Below, one piece after another: positions 45,051 through 53,496 of a stretch of DNA of 63,115 nucleotides. Source of the stretch: Lentisphaerota bacterium (GTDB lineage: Bacteria; Verrucomicrobiota; Lentisphaeria; Victivallales; Victivallaceae); NCBI GenBank assembly GCA_015061615.1, contig SUWE01000009.1, positions 1-63,115 on the forward strand. The letters run 5' to 3'. The position numbers and the translations under genes are program-made. Below the pieces are notes generated by a model. It saw only the letters and a list, made by a program, of their open reading frames with translations. It did not search any database and had not been told where the DNA came from. The number at the start of each line of letters is the position of its first letter. Position 1 is the first letter of the stretch.

Positions 45051-45699
45051 TAAAAATATAGTGACGGCAGTTTTCGGCGTTACCATTCAGGTAATACCGA
45101 AATTTATTTTCAAGTAAAAAAGAAGTGTTTTCTGTTTCTTTGAAACTGTTTTTTTATTGTGTTTTGCAACTGACTGAAATTTTATCAGTTACAACTGTAT
45201 AAAAAAACAAGCTTGACAGAGTTATTTTTGTCAGTCAAGAGGTCAGTCAAAAGTCAGTCAGTGTCAGATGTGATTCTCCGTGAAACATGGTATTTTTTTG
45301 TGTTTTATGGTAAAATAGCAAAAAATAAGTCAAGCACTGTTAAGTACTTGACTGATAAGCAAAAAATGGAGCCAATTATCGGAATCGACGAGGAGGGCAA
45401 AGCCCGACGAAGAGCCTGAACGAAGTGAAGGCAACCGACAACCAAGTGAGAATTGCATAATTGGCGTAAGCCAATGGAGCAACGCGAAGATACAAAACAA
45501 AAACTCCTGCCTGAGTCGAACCAGACGGGAGTTTTGCAAAGCTTTTTCAAAAAGCGTCGATCAAGGCGAGCGAAGCCGCCGCGACAACTCGTTTTTTTGT
45601 TTTACTTTTTTTTTCGTAAAAAAAAGTAAATGGAGCCAATTATCGGACGACGCTTGCGGCGAGCCTGAGCGAAGCGAAGGCAATCGCCTGCAACTTAAT
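45051..45699. other. Gene-free island border with repeats and att-like cores
   Basis: Three direct GTCAGTCA units start at 45230, 45242 and 45253, about one helical turn apart. TGGAGCCAATTATCGG, the 3' end of the tRNA-Thr complement, recurs at 45367-45388 (22 matching bases) and 45631-45647. Hairpins lie at 45500-45535 and 45601-45630. Related modules of the type GAGCCTGA-CGAAG-GAAGGCAA occur at about 45411 and 45661. The small ORF 45213-45419 runs through the tRNA fragment and is unlikely to be a gene. Confidence 0.65.
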
Positions 45700-45840
45700 G
45701 GCTTGCCATTGAGTTGCGTAAAAAAAAGAAAACCGATAAAATCGCAACTTGTTGCAGATATTTATCGGTTTGATTTTTTTGCAAGCAAAAAAAATGGAGC
45801 CAATTATCGGAATCGAACCGATGACCTATTCATTACGAGT
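45700..45840. repeat. Right 141-bp direct repeat of the tRNA-Thr island (att-like)
   Basis: This is the partner of 36545-36684. It consists of the tRNA terminator region and the 3' 46 bases of the intact tRNA-Thr gene. Confidence 0.8.
45721..45771 (-). terminator. Terminator of tRNA-Thr
   Basis: Read on the minus strand, AAACCGATAAATATC and GATTTTATCGGTTT form a hairpin around GCAAC-AA-GTTGC, followed by TTCTTTTTTT. The copy near 36577-36618 keeps the pairing with changed bases. Confidence 0.75.
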
Positions 45841-45870
45841 GAATTGCTCTACCGACTGAGCTAAATTGGC
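45795..45870 (-). tRNA. tRNA-Thr (anticodon CGT)
   Basis: On the minus strand the gene starts GCCAATTTAGCTCAGT and ends AATTGGCTCCA. The 7-bp acceptor stem, D arm and T arm (ATCGG-TTCGATT-CCGAT) pair. The anticodon loop CTCGTAA lies between ATTCA and TGAAT, giving anticodon CGT, which reads ACG. CCA is encoded. It marks the right edge of the island. Confidence 0.95.
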
Positions 45871-45885
45871 ATCCGTATATTGCTT

Positions 45886-45914
45886 AATATAACACCACTT
45901 TGTACTTATTTCAA
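45886..45914 (-). promoter_or_regulatory. Promoter of tRNA-Thr
   Basis: On the minus strand TTGAAA (45914-45909) and TATATT (45891-45886) are 17 bases apart, 15 bases before the tRNA 5' end. The -35 box overlaps the last codons of tyrS. Confidence 0.78.
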
Positions 45915-47192
45915 TACCACTTTGCGGAAATTTTTCTTTCCGGCGCGCAAAGTTACCGCTCCGGCGGCAAAATCAGCCGCAGTCAGTGCCGCATTGACAT
46001 CAGTGACTTTCACATCATCAAGTGAAACTGCCCCGCCCTGGATCAGACGGCGGGCATCACTGGTGCTTTTGCAGATACCGGAAAGAACCAGCAGACGGGG
46101 AACGGTAAGTCCCGCCGCGACATCCTCCTGAGAAACCGCAGTTTCCGGCAGAGATGCAGTGGCATCCGCAGCGGAAAGTTTGGCAATGGTACTGGTGGTG
46201 ACAACTTTATTTTCCGGATCGGCAAAACCGAATTTGCTTCCGGCGGCAAGATAAGCATCCTTCGCCGCCGCTTCACCGTGAGCAAGTTTGGTTGCTTCGT
46301 AAGCAAGGATCTCTTTGGCGCGGTTGATATTGGGCTGTTCCGCGATCGCCAGACACTCATCCAGCGGCAATTCAATGGCGAATTTCAAAAGCAGTTCTTT
46401 GACCATCGCATCATCACTGTTGCGCCAGAACTGGTAATAATCAAAAGCGCTGGTACGGTTGAGGTCAAGCCAGACGGAAGTTCCGCCGACGGATTTGCCG
46501 AATTTCTGTCCGGTGGCAGGATTCATCAATAAGGGAATGGTCAGGCAGTCAGCTTCGCGTTCTTCCTCATACATACGGCGGATAAGTTCGGTTCCTGCGA
46601 CCATGTTGCCCCACTGATCCTGACCGCCGATCTCAAGGGTGCAGTTATACTCTTTATTAAGGTAATAAAAATCATAACCCTGCAAAAGAGAATAGCTGAA
46701 TTCAAGGAAGGACAAACCGTTTTCCATGCGGCTTTCGACCGATTTCTGCGCCATCATACGGTTGACGGAAAAACGGCTGCCGACATCACGGAGAAAGTCA
46801 AGAAGTTTGATTTGTCCCAGCCAGTCATAGTTATTGACAAAATAGGCTTCGCCGTTTTCCAACGTAATAAAACGGGCAAGCTGAGTTTTGAGACACTCAA
46901 CGTTGTGCGCGACAGTTTCCAGAGTCAGCATATTTCTTGCCGTGGAACGTCCGGAAGGGTCGCCGATGGCACCGGTGGCGCCGCCGACCAGAACAGTGGG
47001 AACGTGTCCTGCTTTCTGAAGCATACGCATCGCCATCACCGGCAGCAGGTGTCCGACATGCAGACTGTCACCGGTCGGGTCGAAACCGCAATAGAAAACA
47101 ACTTTTTCAGTGGTGAGTTTTTTCTCGATAAGAGCGGAGTCGGTTTCCTGATAAATGAAACCGCGTGCTTTGAGTTCCTGATAGATATTCAT
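45906..47192 (-). CDS. tyrS: Tyrosyl-tRNA synthetase
   Basis: The 428-residue class I synthetase has GFDPTGDSLHVGHLLP (HIGH-type site, residues 45-48) and KFGKSVGG (KMSKS-type). The motif GGQDQWGNMVAG is specific to TyrRS, and an S4 RNA-binding domain spans about residues 360-428. It charges tRNA-Tyr. It follows trmB by 18 bases on the minus strand. Confidence 0.96.
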   Translation of the reverse strand: MNIYQELKARGFIYQETDSALIEKKLTTEKVVFYCGFDPTGDSLHVGHLLPVMAMRMLQKAGHVPTVLVGGATGAIGDPSGRSTARNMLTLETVAHNVECLKTQLARFITLENGEAYFVNNYDWLGQIKLLDFLRDVGSRFSVNRMMAQKSVESRMENGLSFLEFSYSLLQGYDFYYLNKEYNCTLEIGGQDQWGNMVAGTELIRRMYEEEREADCLTIPLLMNPATGQKFGKSVGGTSVWLDLNRTSAFDYYQFWRNSDDAMVKELLLKFAIELPLDECLAIAEQPNINRAKEILAYEATKLAHGEAAAKDAYLAAGSKFGFADPENKVVTTSTIAKLSAADATASLPETAVSQEDVAAGLTVPRLLVLSGICKSTSDARRLIQGGAVSLDDVKVTDVNAALTAADFAAGAVTLRAGKKNFRKVVLK

Positions 47193-47210
47193 TATTCAAT
47201 TCCTTGAGTT

Positions 47211-47825
47211 TTAATGACCGATAGTAACTTCAGGCAGCGGGAGTTTTATCCATGCCCGGTGGTGGACAGCTTTACCTTCGGCAAGCCAGCGTTTTTCAAA
47301 ATCGCTTTTGATATCCGTAAGATCGGCGATACCTTCGGGGTGAAGTGCAAAAAGTCCGGATTCGGCAATAACTTTATTCACCGCATCACAATAATTTTCA
47401 TCATCGCTGGAAAAGTGAAAAATTCCATCCTTTTTCAGCACGCGGTGCAGCTGGGTGGTGAAATCACTGCACAAAAGACGGTTGCCGCGGTGGCGGTTCT
47501 TTGGCCACGGATCCGGACAGAGGATATGTATCCTGTCCAGAGAGGCATCAGGCAGCATCATAGCGATAAGATTCCGTGCTTCCACCCGGAGTACGCGCAT
47601 ATTATCAAGATTTGCCTGTTCCATTTTTCTGACGACTTTACGCAGTCTGCCAAGCATGACATCAGCAGCATAGACGGTACGTTCAGGATAACGCGCGGCA
47701 AGAGCAACAGTAAAACTGCCCGCACCGCACCCCATATCCAGTTCCGCATGATCGCTGTCAGGAACAACGTGGCAATATGAACTTGTCAGAATGGAAATTT
47801 TCTGATCTTCAATATGAGAGGACAT
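47211..47825 (-). CDS. trmB: tRNA (guanine46-N7)-methyltransferase
   Basis: The 204-residue SAM methyltransferase has LDMGCGAGSFTVALA for cofactor binding and the TrmB hallmark CPDPWPKNRHRGNRLL. It methylates G46 in the tRNA variable loop. It is slightly short at the N-terminus compared with the E. coli protein but complete in the catalytic core. It lies three bases after the RdgC-like gene. Confidence 0.93.
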   Translation of the reverse strand: MSSHIEDQKISILTSSYCHVVPDSDHAELDMGCGAGSFTVALAARYPERTVYAADVMLGRLRKVVRKMEQANLDNMRVLRVEARNLIAMMLPDASLDRIHILCPDPWPKNRHRGNRLLCSDFTTQLHRVLKKDGIFHFSSDDENYCDAVNKVIAESGLFALHPEGIADLTDIKSDFEKRWLAEGKAVHHRAWIKLPLPEVTIGH

Positions 47826-47828
47826 AAC

Positions 47829-48926
47829 TCAGATCGCCTCCCTCTCCTTTACCCACTGCCGCATCGCGGTCAGGGTCGCATCATAATCTTCAGTCATCGC
47901 GTTGACAAAGAGTTTGAAATACTCTATCCACGCTTCGCGGAAATCTCCAAGCGCGCGGACACGGTCGGCAAAGACTTCATCGGGATTCATTTCTTCGCTT
48001 TCAGGAAGTTTGAATGAACCGAAAACAAAATTGTCCGCATCAAAAGTTCCACTCCAGATGGAGTTGTCGTCACGGGTGAGGGAAACTTTCGCTTTACGCA
48101 GTTTCTTACCGACTCCGAGGGCGGCTTTCACTTCGGCACTGCGGATGGGACTGTCACCCTTTTTGATGGTCGCTTCACCGGAACCGAGCGCATCACCGTC
48201 ACCGGAAAAGAGCAGCGGATCTTCGATCATAGCATCAAAATCGTTGTTGCCGATGGTGACCTTGCCGACTTTTTCACAATAATAAAGCAGCCAGGTGAGA
48301 AAATCTCTGCCGATGGCAGGTTCCGTCGGAGCATTGGGATTGCCGGAAAGCTCCAGATTGGGCAGAGCCGCCGGAGTGGTATGGAACTCACGGTCGAGAA
48401 TAAGCGCCGGAGTAAGCTGAATAAGCTCAAGTTTGGTCGCCCGGTAGAACTGATCAACAAAAAGGTCGATCTGAGTCTGGCTGGCAGTTCCGAGATAGAG
48501 AAGTTTGGTATGCGGCTCAAGCACCATGGGAACTCCGGAAAGTGCCGGAGGCATCTTGCTGATATGACGTTCAACAACATCTTCTTTTATCTTGCGTTTG
48601 TCTTTGCCGGAAACATATTCTCTGCCGGGATTGGCAGCAAGAAACGCCTGTTCCTCACGCATGCAAAGCGCATTGAGCAATGATGCAGGTATCTTGCGCA
48701 CCGCCTGACGGAGCGTAAGGCAGTAAGCTCCGCCGCGGATAATGGTAGTTTCGTCGATATTGGTATCAAGCAGGTGTTTTCCGGTCACCCAGCCAAGCTG
48801 GGTATCGGCAGAAACAGAATCAAGGGTCCCGGCTTTGTGGGGAAGAAAACAGCTTGCGAAATCCTCCGGAATATCTCCGTCGACTTCAAACATCGAAAAA
48901 GTAAATGAACCTCGATCAAAAGGCAT
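47829..48926 (-). CDS. RdgC-like protein
   Basis: The 365-residue product resembles the recombination-associated RdgC family, which forms DNA-encircling ring dimers and limits RecA. Evidence: LGWVTGKHLLD near the N-terminus, then a region with GKDKRKIKEDVVERHI, then the pattern of LLYLGTASQTQIDLFVDQF and KLELIQLTP where RdgC has its two-helix repeat. Length fits (about 300-360). The match is by pattern only, and an unrelated housekeeping protein is possible. It is transcribed with trmB and tyrS. Confidence 0.55.
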   Translation of the reverse strand: MPFDRGSFTFSMFEVDGDIPEDFASCFLPHKAGTLDSVSADTQLGWVTGKHLLDTNIDETTIIRGGAYCLTLRQAVRKIPASLLNALCMREEQAFLAANPGREYVSGKDKRKIKEDVVERHISKMPPALSGVPMVLEPHTKLLYLGTASQTQIDLFVDQFYRATKLELIQLTPALILDREFHTTPAALPNLELSGNPNAPTEPAIGRDFLTWLLYYCEKVGKVTIGNNDFDAMIEDPLLFSGDGDALGSGEATIKKGDSPIRSAEVKAALGVGKKLRKAKVSLTRDDNSIWSGTFDADNFVFGSFKLPESEEMNPDEVFADRVRALGDFREAWIEYFKLFVNAMTEDYDATLTAMRQWVKEREAI

Positions 48927-48953
48927 GATAAACTCCTGTCTGTTAATAAATAA

Positions 48954-48975
48954 CCCTGCGGTGCAGACCGCAGGG
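48954..48975 (-). terminator. Hairpin after trpB
   Basis: CCCTGCGGT and ACCGCAGGG form a perfect 9-bp stem with a 4-base loop; TTATTTATT follows on the minus strand. It may only partly stop transcription into the RdgC-like gene. Confidence 0.6.
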
Positions 48976-48995
48976 AAGTTGCGGAAAAAACTGCA

Positions 48996-50213
48996 TCAGA
49001 ACTGGTGATCTTCACCGTATCCGTGATGCTCGATAACGTAATCAAGATCCTTGTCACCGCGGCCGCTGCAAGTGGCGATGATCGAACCGCTGGTGTGGGT
49101 CTTTGCCCATTTCATAGCATAAGCGACAGCGTGGGCGCTTTCCAACGCAGGAATGATACCTTCGTAGCGGGAAAGTTTGAAGAAGGCATCGACCGCCTCT
49201 TTATCGTCGATAGTCTCGTACTGGACTCTGCCGAGATCTTTCCAGAAAGCGTGTTCCGGTCCGACGGAAGGATAATCCAGACCGCTGGCGATGGAGTAAA
49301 CCGGAGCAGGACCGCCGTCTTTATCTTTGAGCATGTAGCTGTGGAATCCGTGCATGGAACCGGGTTCACCATAGGTGAGACTTGCAGCATGACCGCCGAA
49401 AGCCGGACCGTGTCCAAGCGGCTCAACACCGATAAGATCGACCGGATCGGCAAGATAGGCGGCAAAACTGCCGGCAGCATTGGATCCGCCGCCGACACAG
49501 GCACATACCGCATCAGGCAGATGACCGGTCATTTCAAGGAACTGTTCACGGGATTCCTCACCGATACAATACTGGAAATCGCGCACCATCATCGGGAAAG
49601 GATGCGGTCCGGCAACCGTTCCGATACAGTAGATCGCCTCTTTATACTGTTTTGCGTATGCTTCAAAGGCGGAGTCCACCGCTTCTTTCAAAGTCTTGAG
49701 TCCGTGGGAAACAGGAATGACCTCAGCACCGAGAATTTTCATGCGGGCAACGTTGGGAGCCTGTTTGACGATATCGACTTCACCCATGTGGATCTCACAC
49801 TTCAAACCGAAATAAGCCGCAGCAGTGGCAAGAGCCACACCATGCTGACCGGCACCGGTTTCAGCGATAAGTTTCTTCTTGCCCATGTAGGAAGCAAGCA
49901 GGGCTTCGCCCATGCAGTGATTGAGTTTGTGGGCACCGGAGTGGTTAAGATCCTCACGTTTGAGGTAAATATGGCAGTTGCCGAGTTTTTCAGAAAGGCG
50001 GTTGCAGTGGTAAACCGGAGTGGGTCTGCCCTGAAATTCCTTGCGGATACGGCGCAGTTCACTGATGAATTTGGAAGATTGACAGATGGTACGGTACGCC
50101 TGATCTATCTCACGGCACGCTTTTGCCAGTTCATCAGAGATCTCAATACCGCCGTAGGGTCCGAAAAATCCGTCGGCAGTTGGGTAATCACGGAAATAAC
50201 GTTTGAAGTCCAT
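48996..50213 (-). CDS. trpB: Tryptophan synthase beta subunit
   Basis: The 405-residue PLP enzyme joins indole and serine to tryptophan. [20 protein letters not shown] contains the PLP lysine (Lys96); GAGQHGVA and [12 protein letters not shown] bind the substrate and phosphate. No trpA or other trp gene is adjacent. It could salvage indole, or the rest of the pathway may lie elsewhere. Confidence 0.95.
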   Translation of the reverse strand: MDFKRYFRDYPTADGFFGPYGGIEISDELAKACREIDQAYRTICQSSKFISELRRIRKEFQGRPTPVYHCNRLSEKLGNCHIYLKREDLNHSGAHKLNHCMGEALLASYMGKKKLIAETGAGQHGVALATAAAYFGLKCEIHMGEVDIVKQAPNVARMKILGAEVIPVSHGLKTLKEAVDSAFEAYAKQYKEAIYCIGTVAGPHPFPMMVRDFQYCIGEESREQFLEMTGHLPDAVCACVGGGSNAAGSFAAYLADPVDLIGVEPLGHGPAFGGHAASLTYGEPGSMHGFHSYMLKDKDGGPAPVYSIASGLDYPSVGPEHAFWKDLGRVQYETIDDKEAVDAFFKLSRYEGIIPALESAHAVAYAMKWAKTHTSGSIIATCSGRGDKDLDYVIEHHGYGEDHQF

Positions 50214-50489
50214 TTTTCTATATCCTTAAAATTGGTGATTTATATCAAGTTCAAAACTTCGCCGCTCCATCCGGGCGAAAGGGAATACGGGAATATACCG
50301 CTTATGGGAAAATCCATGCGGTGTTCAATATCGTTCCGGCGCCGGGCGCCATCGTTTGAAAAACCCGTACTGCATACAGGAGCATACCTCCAATAGTTTC
50401 TGAATCTATATAATATAACCCGAAGTAGTGATTAATGCAAATGCCGGAAAAAAAATTTTCAAAACAACACAAAAAAATCACAAACATAC
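50214..50489 (-). other. Leader region of trpB
   Basis: The minus-strand leader is unusually long. It contains a 13-bp GC-rich palindrome (GGCGCCGGGCGCC, 50339-50351). A possible short reading frame ending near 50302 has one Trp codon close to its stop. No confident T-box or attenuator could be drawn by eye. Confidence 0.3.
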
Positions 50490-50518
50490 TTGAGAAAAAA
50501 CAGTTTCGCGTATATATT
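50490..50518 (+). promoter_or_regulatory. Promoter of the YbhN-like gene
   Basis: TTGAGA at 50490-50495 and TATATT at 50513-50518 are 17 bases apart, 42 bases before the ATG. Confidence 0.65.
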
Positions 50519-50559
50519 ATAAGATTGCTGTATTTTCAAGTATTCCAAGGAGTGTTTTC

Positions 50560-51576
50560 ATGAACGAAAAAGGCAGAAAATTTCTTTCCGGCGCCATCCG
50601 GACCATTCTCAAGCTGGCGGTTGCCGCCGCAGTGATGATCTGGTTCTGCCGCTCCTTTGATTTCAATGCAGTTGCCGCATTTTCCAATTTCAATTATCTG
50701 CTGGTGCTCCCGGTATTTTTCATCTTCATCCTGACCAATATCGCCGCCAGTCTCCGTTGGCGGGCGCTGGCGGAAACGATTCAGGTGGATATAACCCCTT
50801 TCAAAGCATTTTCATTGACTATGCAGGGATTGTTCTTCTCACTGGTCATCCCCGGCGGCTCCATCGGCGGCGACGTGGTGAAGATGGCGGCGATAACCGG
50901 ACATGTAAAACAGGGCAGCCGTACCGAAGGGATATTTTCCATCGTCATGGACCGTATTGTCGGTATGATCGCACTTTTTGCCCTTGCCCTTGTTCTGCTG
51001 ATAATCAAACGCGATCTTTTTACAGAATTGAGTTTTGACCGGAAAAGTATCCCGTTTGCCGGAACACTGCTCTGGTGGATATTCACCGGTGCATGCAGTG
51101 CCGGATTGCTCGCAGCATTGGTGATATTCATCCACCGCATCATCGAAAAACTCCCCGGAGTCAGACAACTGCTGGCATTTGCCGACAAAAAAAGCAACGG
51201 AAAAATCAGCCGTCTTTCCAGCGCAGCCGACTCCTACGCTTCCTGCGGAGGGAAAATCACCTTCTGGGTGATGATAACGATCCTTTTCATCCATCTGACT
51301 CCGGTGCTTTCAATGTACCTGCTCCTCTGCGGAACCGGAGCCGCCCCCGGATTTGCAGCCGTTATACCGGCGGTGATAATCGGCAATATCGCCGGATTGA
51401 TACCGCTCTTTCCCGGAGGCATCGGCGCTCGGGATACGATAACTATCGCCCTGCTTGCCGCCGCCGGATGCCCGGTCCAGCATGCCGCCGCCGCCCAGCT
51501 GCTTGCAACAGCTGTAATGATCTTTTTCAACCTTACCGGTTCACTTTTCTTCATCTTCGACCGGAAAACCGTCTGA
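50560..51576 (+). CDS. YbhN/LPG-synthase-TM family membrane protein (flippase-like)
   Basis: The 338-residue protein has about eight membrane helices and the family signatures NIAASLRWRALAETI and IPGGSIGGDVVKM near the N-terminus, with LFPGGIGARD near the end. The family is the membrane half of lysylphosphatidylglycerol synthases; stand-alone members are of uncertain function and may move lipids. AAGGAG precedes the ATG. The MetF-MetV gene follows nine bases after its stop. Confidence 0.82.
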   Translation: MNEKGRKFLSGAIRTILKLAVAAAVMIWFCRSFDFNAVAAFSNFNYLLVLPVFFIFILTNIAASLRWRALAETIQVDITPFKAFSLTMQGLFFSLVIPGGSIGGDVVKMAAITGHVKQGSRTEGIFSIVMDRIVGMIALFALALVLLIIKRDLFTELSFDRKSIPFAGTLLWWIFTGACSAGLLAALVIFIHRIIEKLPGVRQLLAFADKKSNGKISRLSSAADSYASCGGKITFWVMITILFIHLTPVLSMYLLLCGTGAAPGFAAVIPAVIIGNIAGLIPLFPGGIGARDTITIALLAAAGCPVQHAAAAQLLATAVMIFFNLTGSLFFIFDRKTV

Positions 51577-51585
51577 GGTACTGCG

Positions 51586-52977
51586 ATGAACGAATTTCAG
51601 CTTGATATGACACTCAACAAGAACAGCAATCCATTCAAAAATGCCCTTGACAACGGGAATTTTGTCTTTCTTGCCGAGTCAGCGCCTCCGGAAAATGAGC
51701 AGAATATCAACAGCGCCGTGGAACGGATGATGCCGCTGGCTGAAACTATGCTCAGGCAGGAAGATCTCTGCGGAGGTCTGGCTGTCACCGACTATTACGG
51801 TTCACCGTGGAGCGCGGCGGAAATAGCCGCCGCCATGCCGGAAAATATCCGTAATGCGAACTGTTACTGCCTTTCCGGAAACAACCGCAGTGCCGGACAG
51901 ATATCCGAACAGCTCAATATTGCCGCCAATGCCGGAGCAATGAATTTGCTTTGCCTTTCCGGTTTTCCAGCCGATCTCTCATTGCGTGCCTGCCGCTCAC
52001 GGGAGTTCTGCGGCAGTACCAAACAGCTGGAAATCATCGGCGAGCGGCAGGAAAAATTCTTTGCCGGAGCGCAGTTCAACCCGTTTTATTACAATGAAAA
52101 CACCGTTCTTGCCGCATACAGTTCCCTGATAAAGAAAATCAACTCCGGAGCGCAGTTCATCATCACTCAAAGCGGCTGGGACATGCTTCAGAATCAGGCA
52201 CTTGCATGGTTCATGTTCAACCGGAAAAACTATCTGCCGATGATTGCACACCTGACTCTGCTCACGCCGGACAAGGCGGAAAAGATCATCGCCGGAAAAA
52301 TACCGGGCGTCCGCATCACTCCGGCATTTGCCAAACTTCTTGCCCGCGAACTCAGCGGCAGCAAGGCACAATTTGAAGCCGCACAATACCGCCGGATCGA
52401 ACTCCAGAGCGCCGGATGCCGCCTCATGGGTTACAGCGGTGTACAGATTTCAGGAGTGGATTTCCCCGGCAGAGCGCAGGTGGTCGCCTCGCGTATCCGC
52501 TCAGCACTGCTTGAGTTTCGCAGTTTTGAACACTGGCTGGATGAATACAATTCCCATCAGGCTGGTGCGGAAATCAACAGCGGTTTGGAGTGTTTTCACC
52601 TTTTCGACCGCGTACTGCGCCGCCAGTATCCGCTTGATGATCCGCCTTCGGCATCACGTTTCAGCGAAACAGAGTATCCCTGGAAGGAAAAAGCCGCCTA
52701 CAAGATCAAACGTTTCTTCTTTTCCAACGCTGACAAACAGCGGCCCGGCAGAGATTTTCTGTTGAAAAAACTGCTTGTAAACTGCCGCGGCTGTGATAAA
52801 TGCACCCTGCCGCAGAATGATTTTGTCTGCACGAAAAACTGTCCGATGCTTCTGGAAAACGGCCCGTGCAGTGCCGTAAAAGATGACGGCAGATGCTCAA
52901 TAACCCAGTCAGAATGCATTTTTGTCAAAAAAGTACGCTGTTCACGCTGGCTGGAATCAATTTCCTGTTTGGAATAA
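51586..52977 (+). CDS. Methylenetetrahydrofolate reductase (MetF) fused to MetV-type C-terminal domain
   Basis: The 463-residue product has an N-terminal MetF-like barrel (FVFLAESAPPENEQN; GLAVTDYYGSPW; LLCLSGFP; QFIITQS) to about residue 310. A cysteine-rich domain of the MTHFR C-terminal (MetV) family spans about 395-455 (CRGCDKCTLPQNDFVCTKNC, then CPMLLENGPCS). In acetogens MetF and MetV are separate subunits. MetV is thought to carry zinc or Fe-S and help electron transfer. Fusion suggests a non-NADPH donor here. It would reduce methylene-THF to methyl-THF. Confidence 0.8.
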   Translation: MNEFQLDMTLNKNSNPFKNALDNGNFVFLAESAPPENEQNINSAVERMMPLAETMLRQEDLCGGLAVTDYYGSPWSAAEIAAAMPENIRNANCYCLSGNNRSAGQISEQLNIAANAGAMNLLCLSGFPADLSLRACRSREFCGSTKQLEIIGERQEKFFAGAQFNPFYYNENTVLAAYSSLIKKINSGAQFIITQSGWDMLQNQALAWFMFNRKNYLPMIAHLTLLTPDKAEKIIAGKIPGVRITPAFAKLLARELSGSKAQFEAAQYRRIELQSAGCRLMGYSGVQISGVDFPGRAQVVASRIRSALLEFRSFEHWLDEYNSHQAGAEINSGLECFHLFDRVLRRQYPLDDPPSASRFSETEYPWKEKAAYKIKRFFFSNADKQRPGRDFLLKKLLVNCRGCDKCTLPQNDFVCTKNCPMLLENGPCSAVKDDGRCSITQSECIFVKKVRCSRWLESISCLE

Positions 52978-53002
52978 TCCATTTTCGGAGGTATATTATA
53001 TA

Positions 53003-53470
53003 ATGGACGGATTTTGCAAAAACGGAAATACCACGGCAAAGGTGCTGTTTGTCTGTACCGGCAACACCTGCCGCAGTCCGATGGCGGAATACTGTTTGCG
53101 CAAATTGGCATCTGCCGACAGCATCGAGTGTGTTTCAGCCGGGCTTTATGCCTTTGACGGTGAGGCGATGAGCGCAAATTCGCTGGCGGCTCTGGCGGAA
53201 AACGGCATTGACGCTGAAGCGTTCCGTTCACAGAGTGTGACTCACGCTCTGGTGGAAACGAGTTCTTTGATAATAACAATGACCGCAAGTCACAAGGCGG
53301 AATTGATAATGCGTTATCCGGAAGCTGCGGAAAAGTGTCACACACTGCTTGAAAAATCAGGCGGCGACCTTCCCGACCCTTACGGACAGAATTTGTGCGT
53401 TTACCGGAAAACACTGGAAATTATCCGGGATGCACTGAAAGAGTGGATTATTTTTTTGAACAACAAATAA
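53003..53470 (+). CDS. Low-molecular-weight phosphatase (YwlE-like)
   Basis: The 155-residue product has the P-loop VCTGNTCRS with nucleophile Cys18, Arg24 and a Thr (Thr22) at the position that in YwlE favours phospho-arginine over phospho-tyrosine. The acid loop is LPDPYGQ. ATG 53003 has GGAGG close upstream; longer in-frame starts run into the MetF-MetV gene. It precedes rpiB-glyA, the same order as ywlE-rpiB-glyA in Firmicutes. Arginine-phosphatase activity is inferred from the Thr only. Confidence 0.82.
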   Translation: MDGFCKNGNTTAKVLFVCTGNTCRSPMAEYCLRKLASADSIECVSAGLYAFDGEAMSANSLAALAENGIDAEAFRSQSVTHALVETSSLIITMTASHKAELIMRYPEAAEKCHTLLEKSGGDLPDPYGQNLCVYRKTLEIIRDALKEWIIFLNNK

Positions 53471-53496
53471 GGCAAGTAAAAAAGAAAGGAAGAAAA

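Noticed and set aside
45213..45419. 68-codon plus-strand ORF at the right island border, possible integrase tail
   Set aside because: Its C-terminus is again translated tRNA end sequence, and no catalytic integrase motif is present.
49005..50396. 463-codon plus-strand ORF over trpB
   Set aside because: It is antisense to a clear trpB; codon pattern and composition look like a reverse-frame artefact.
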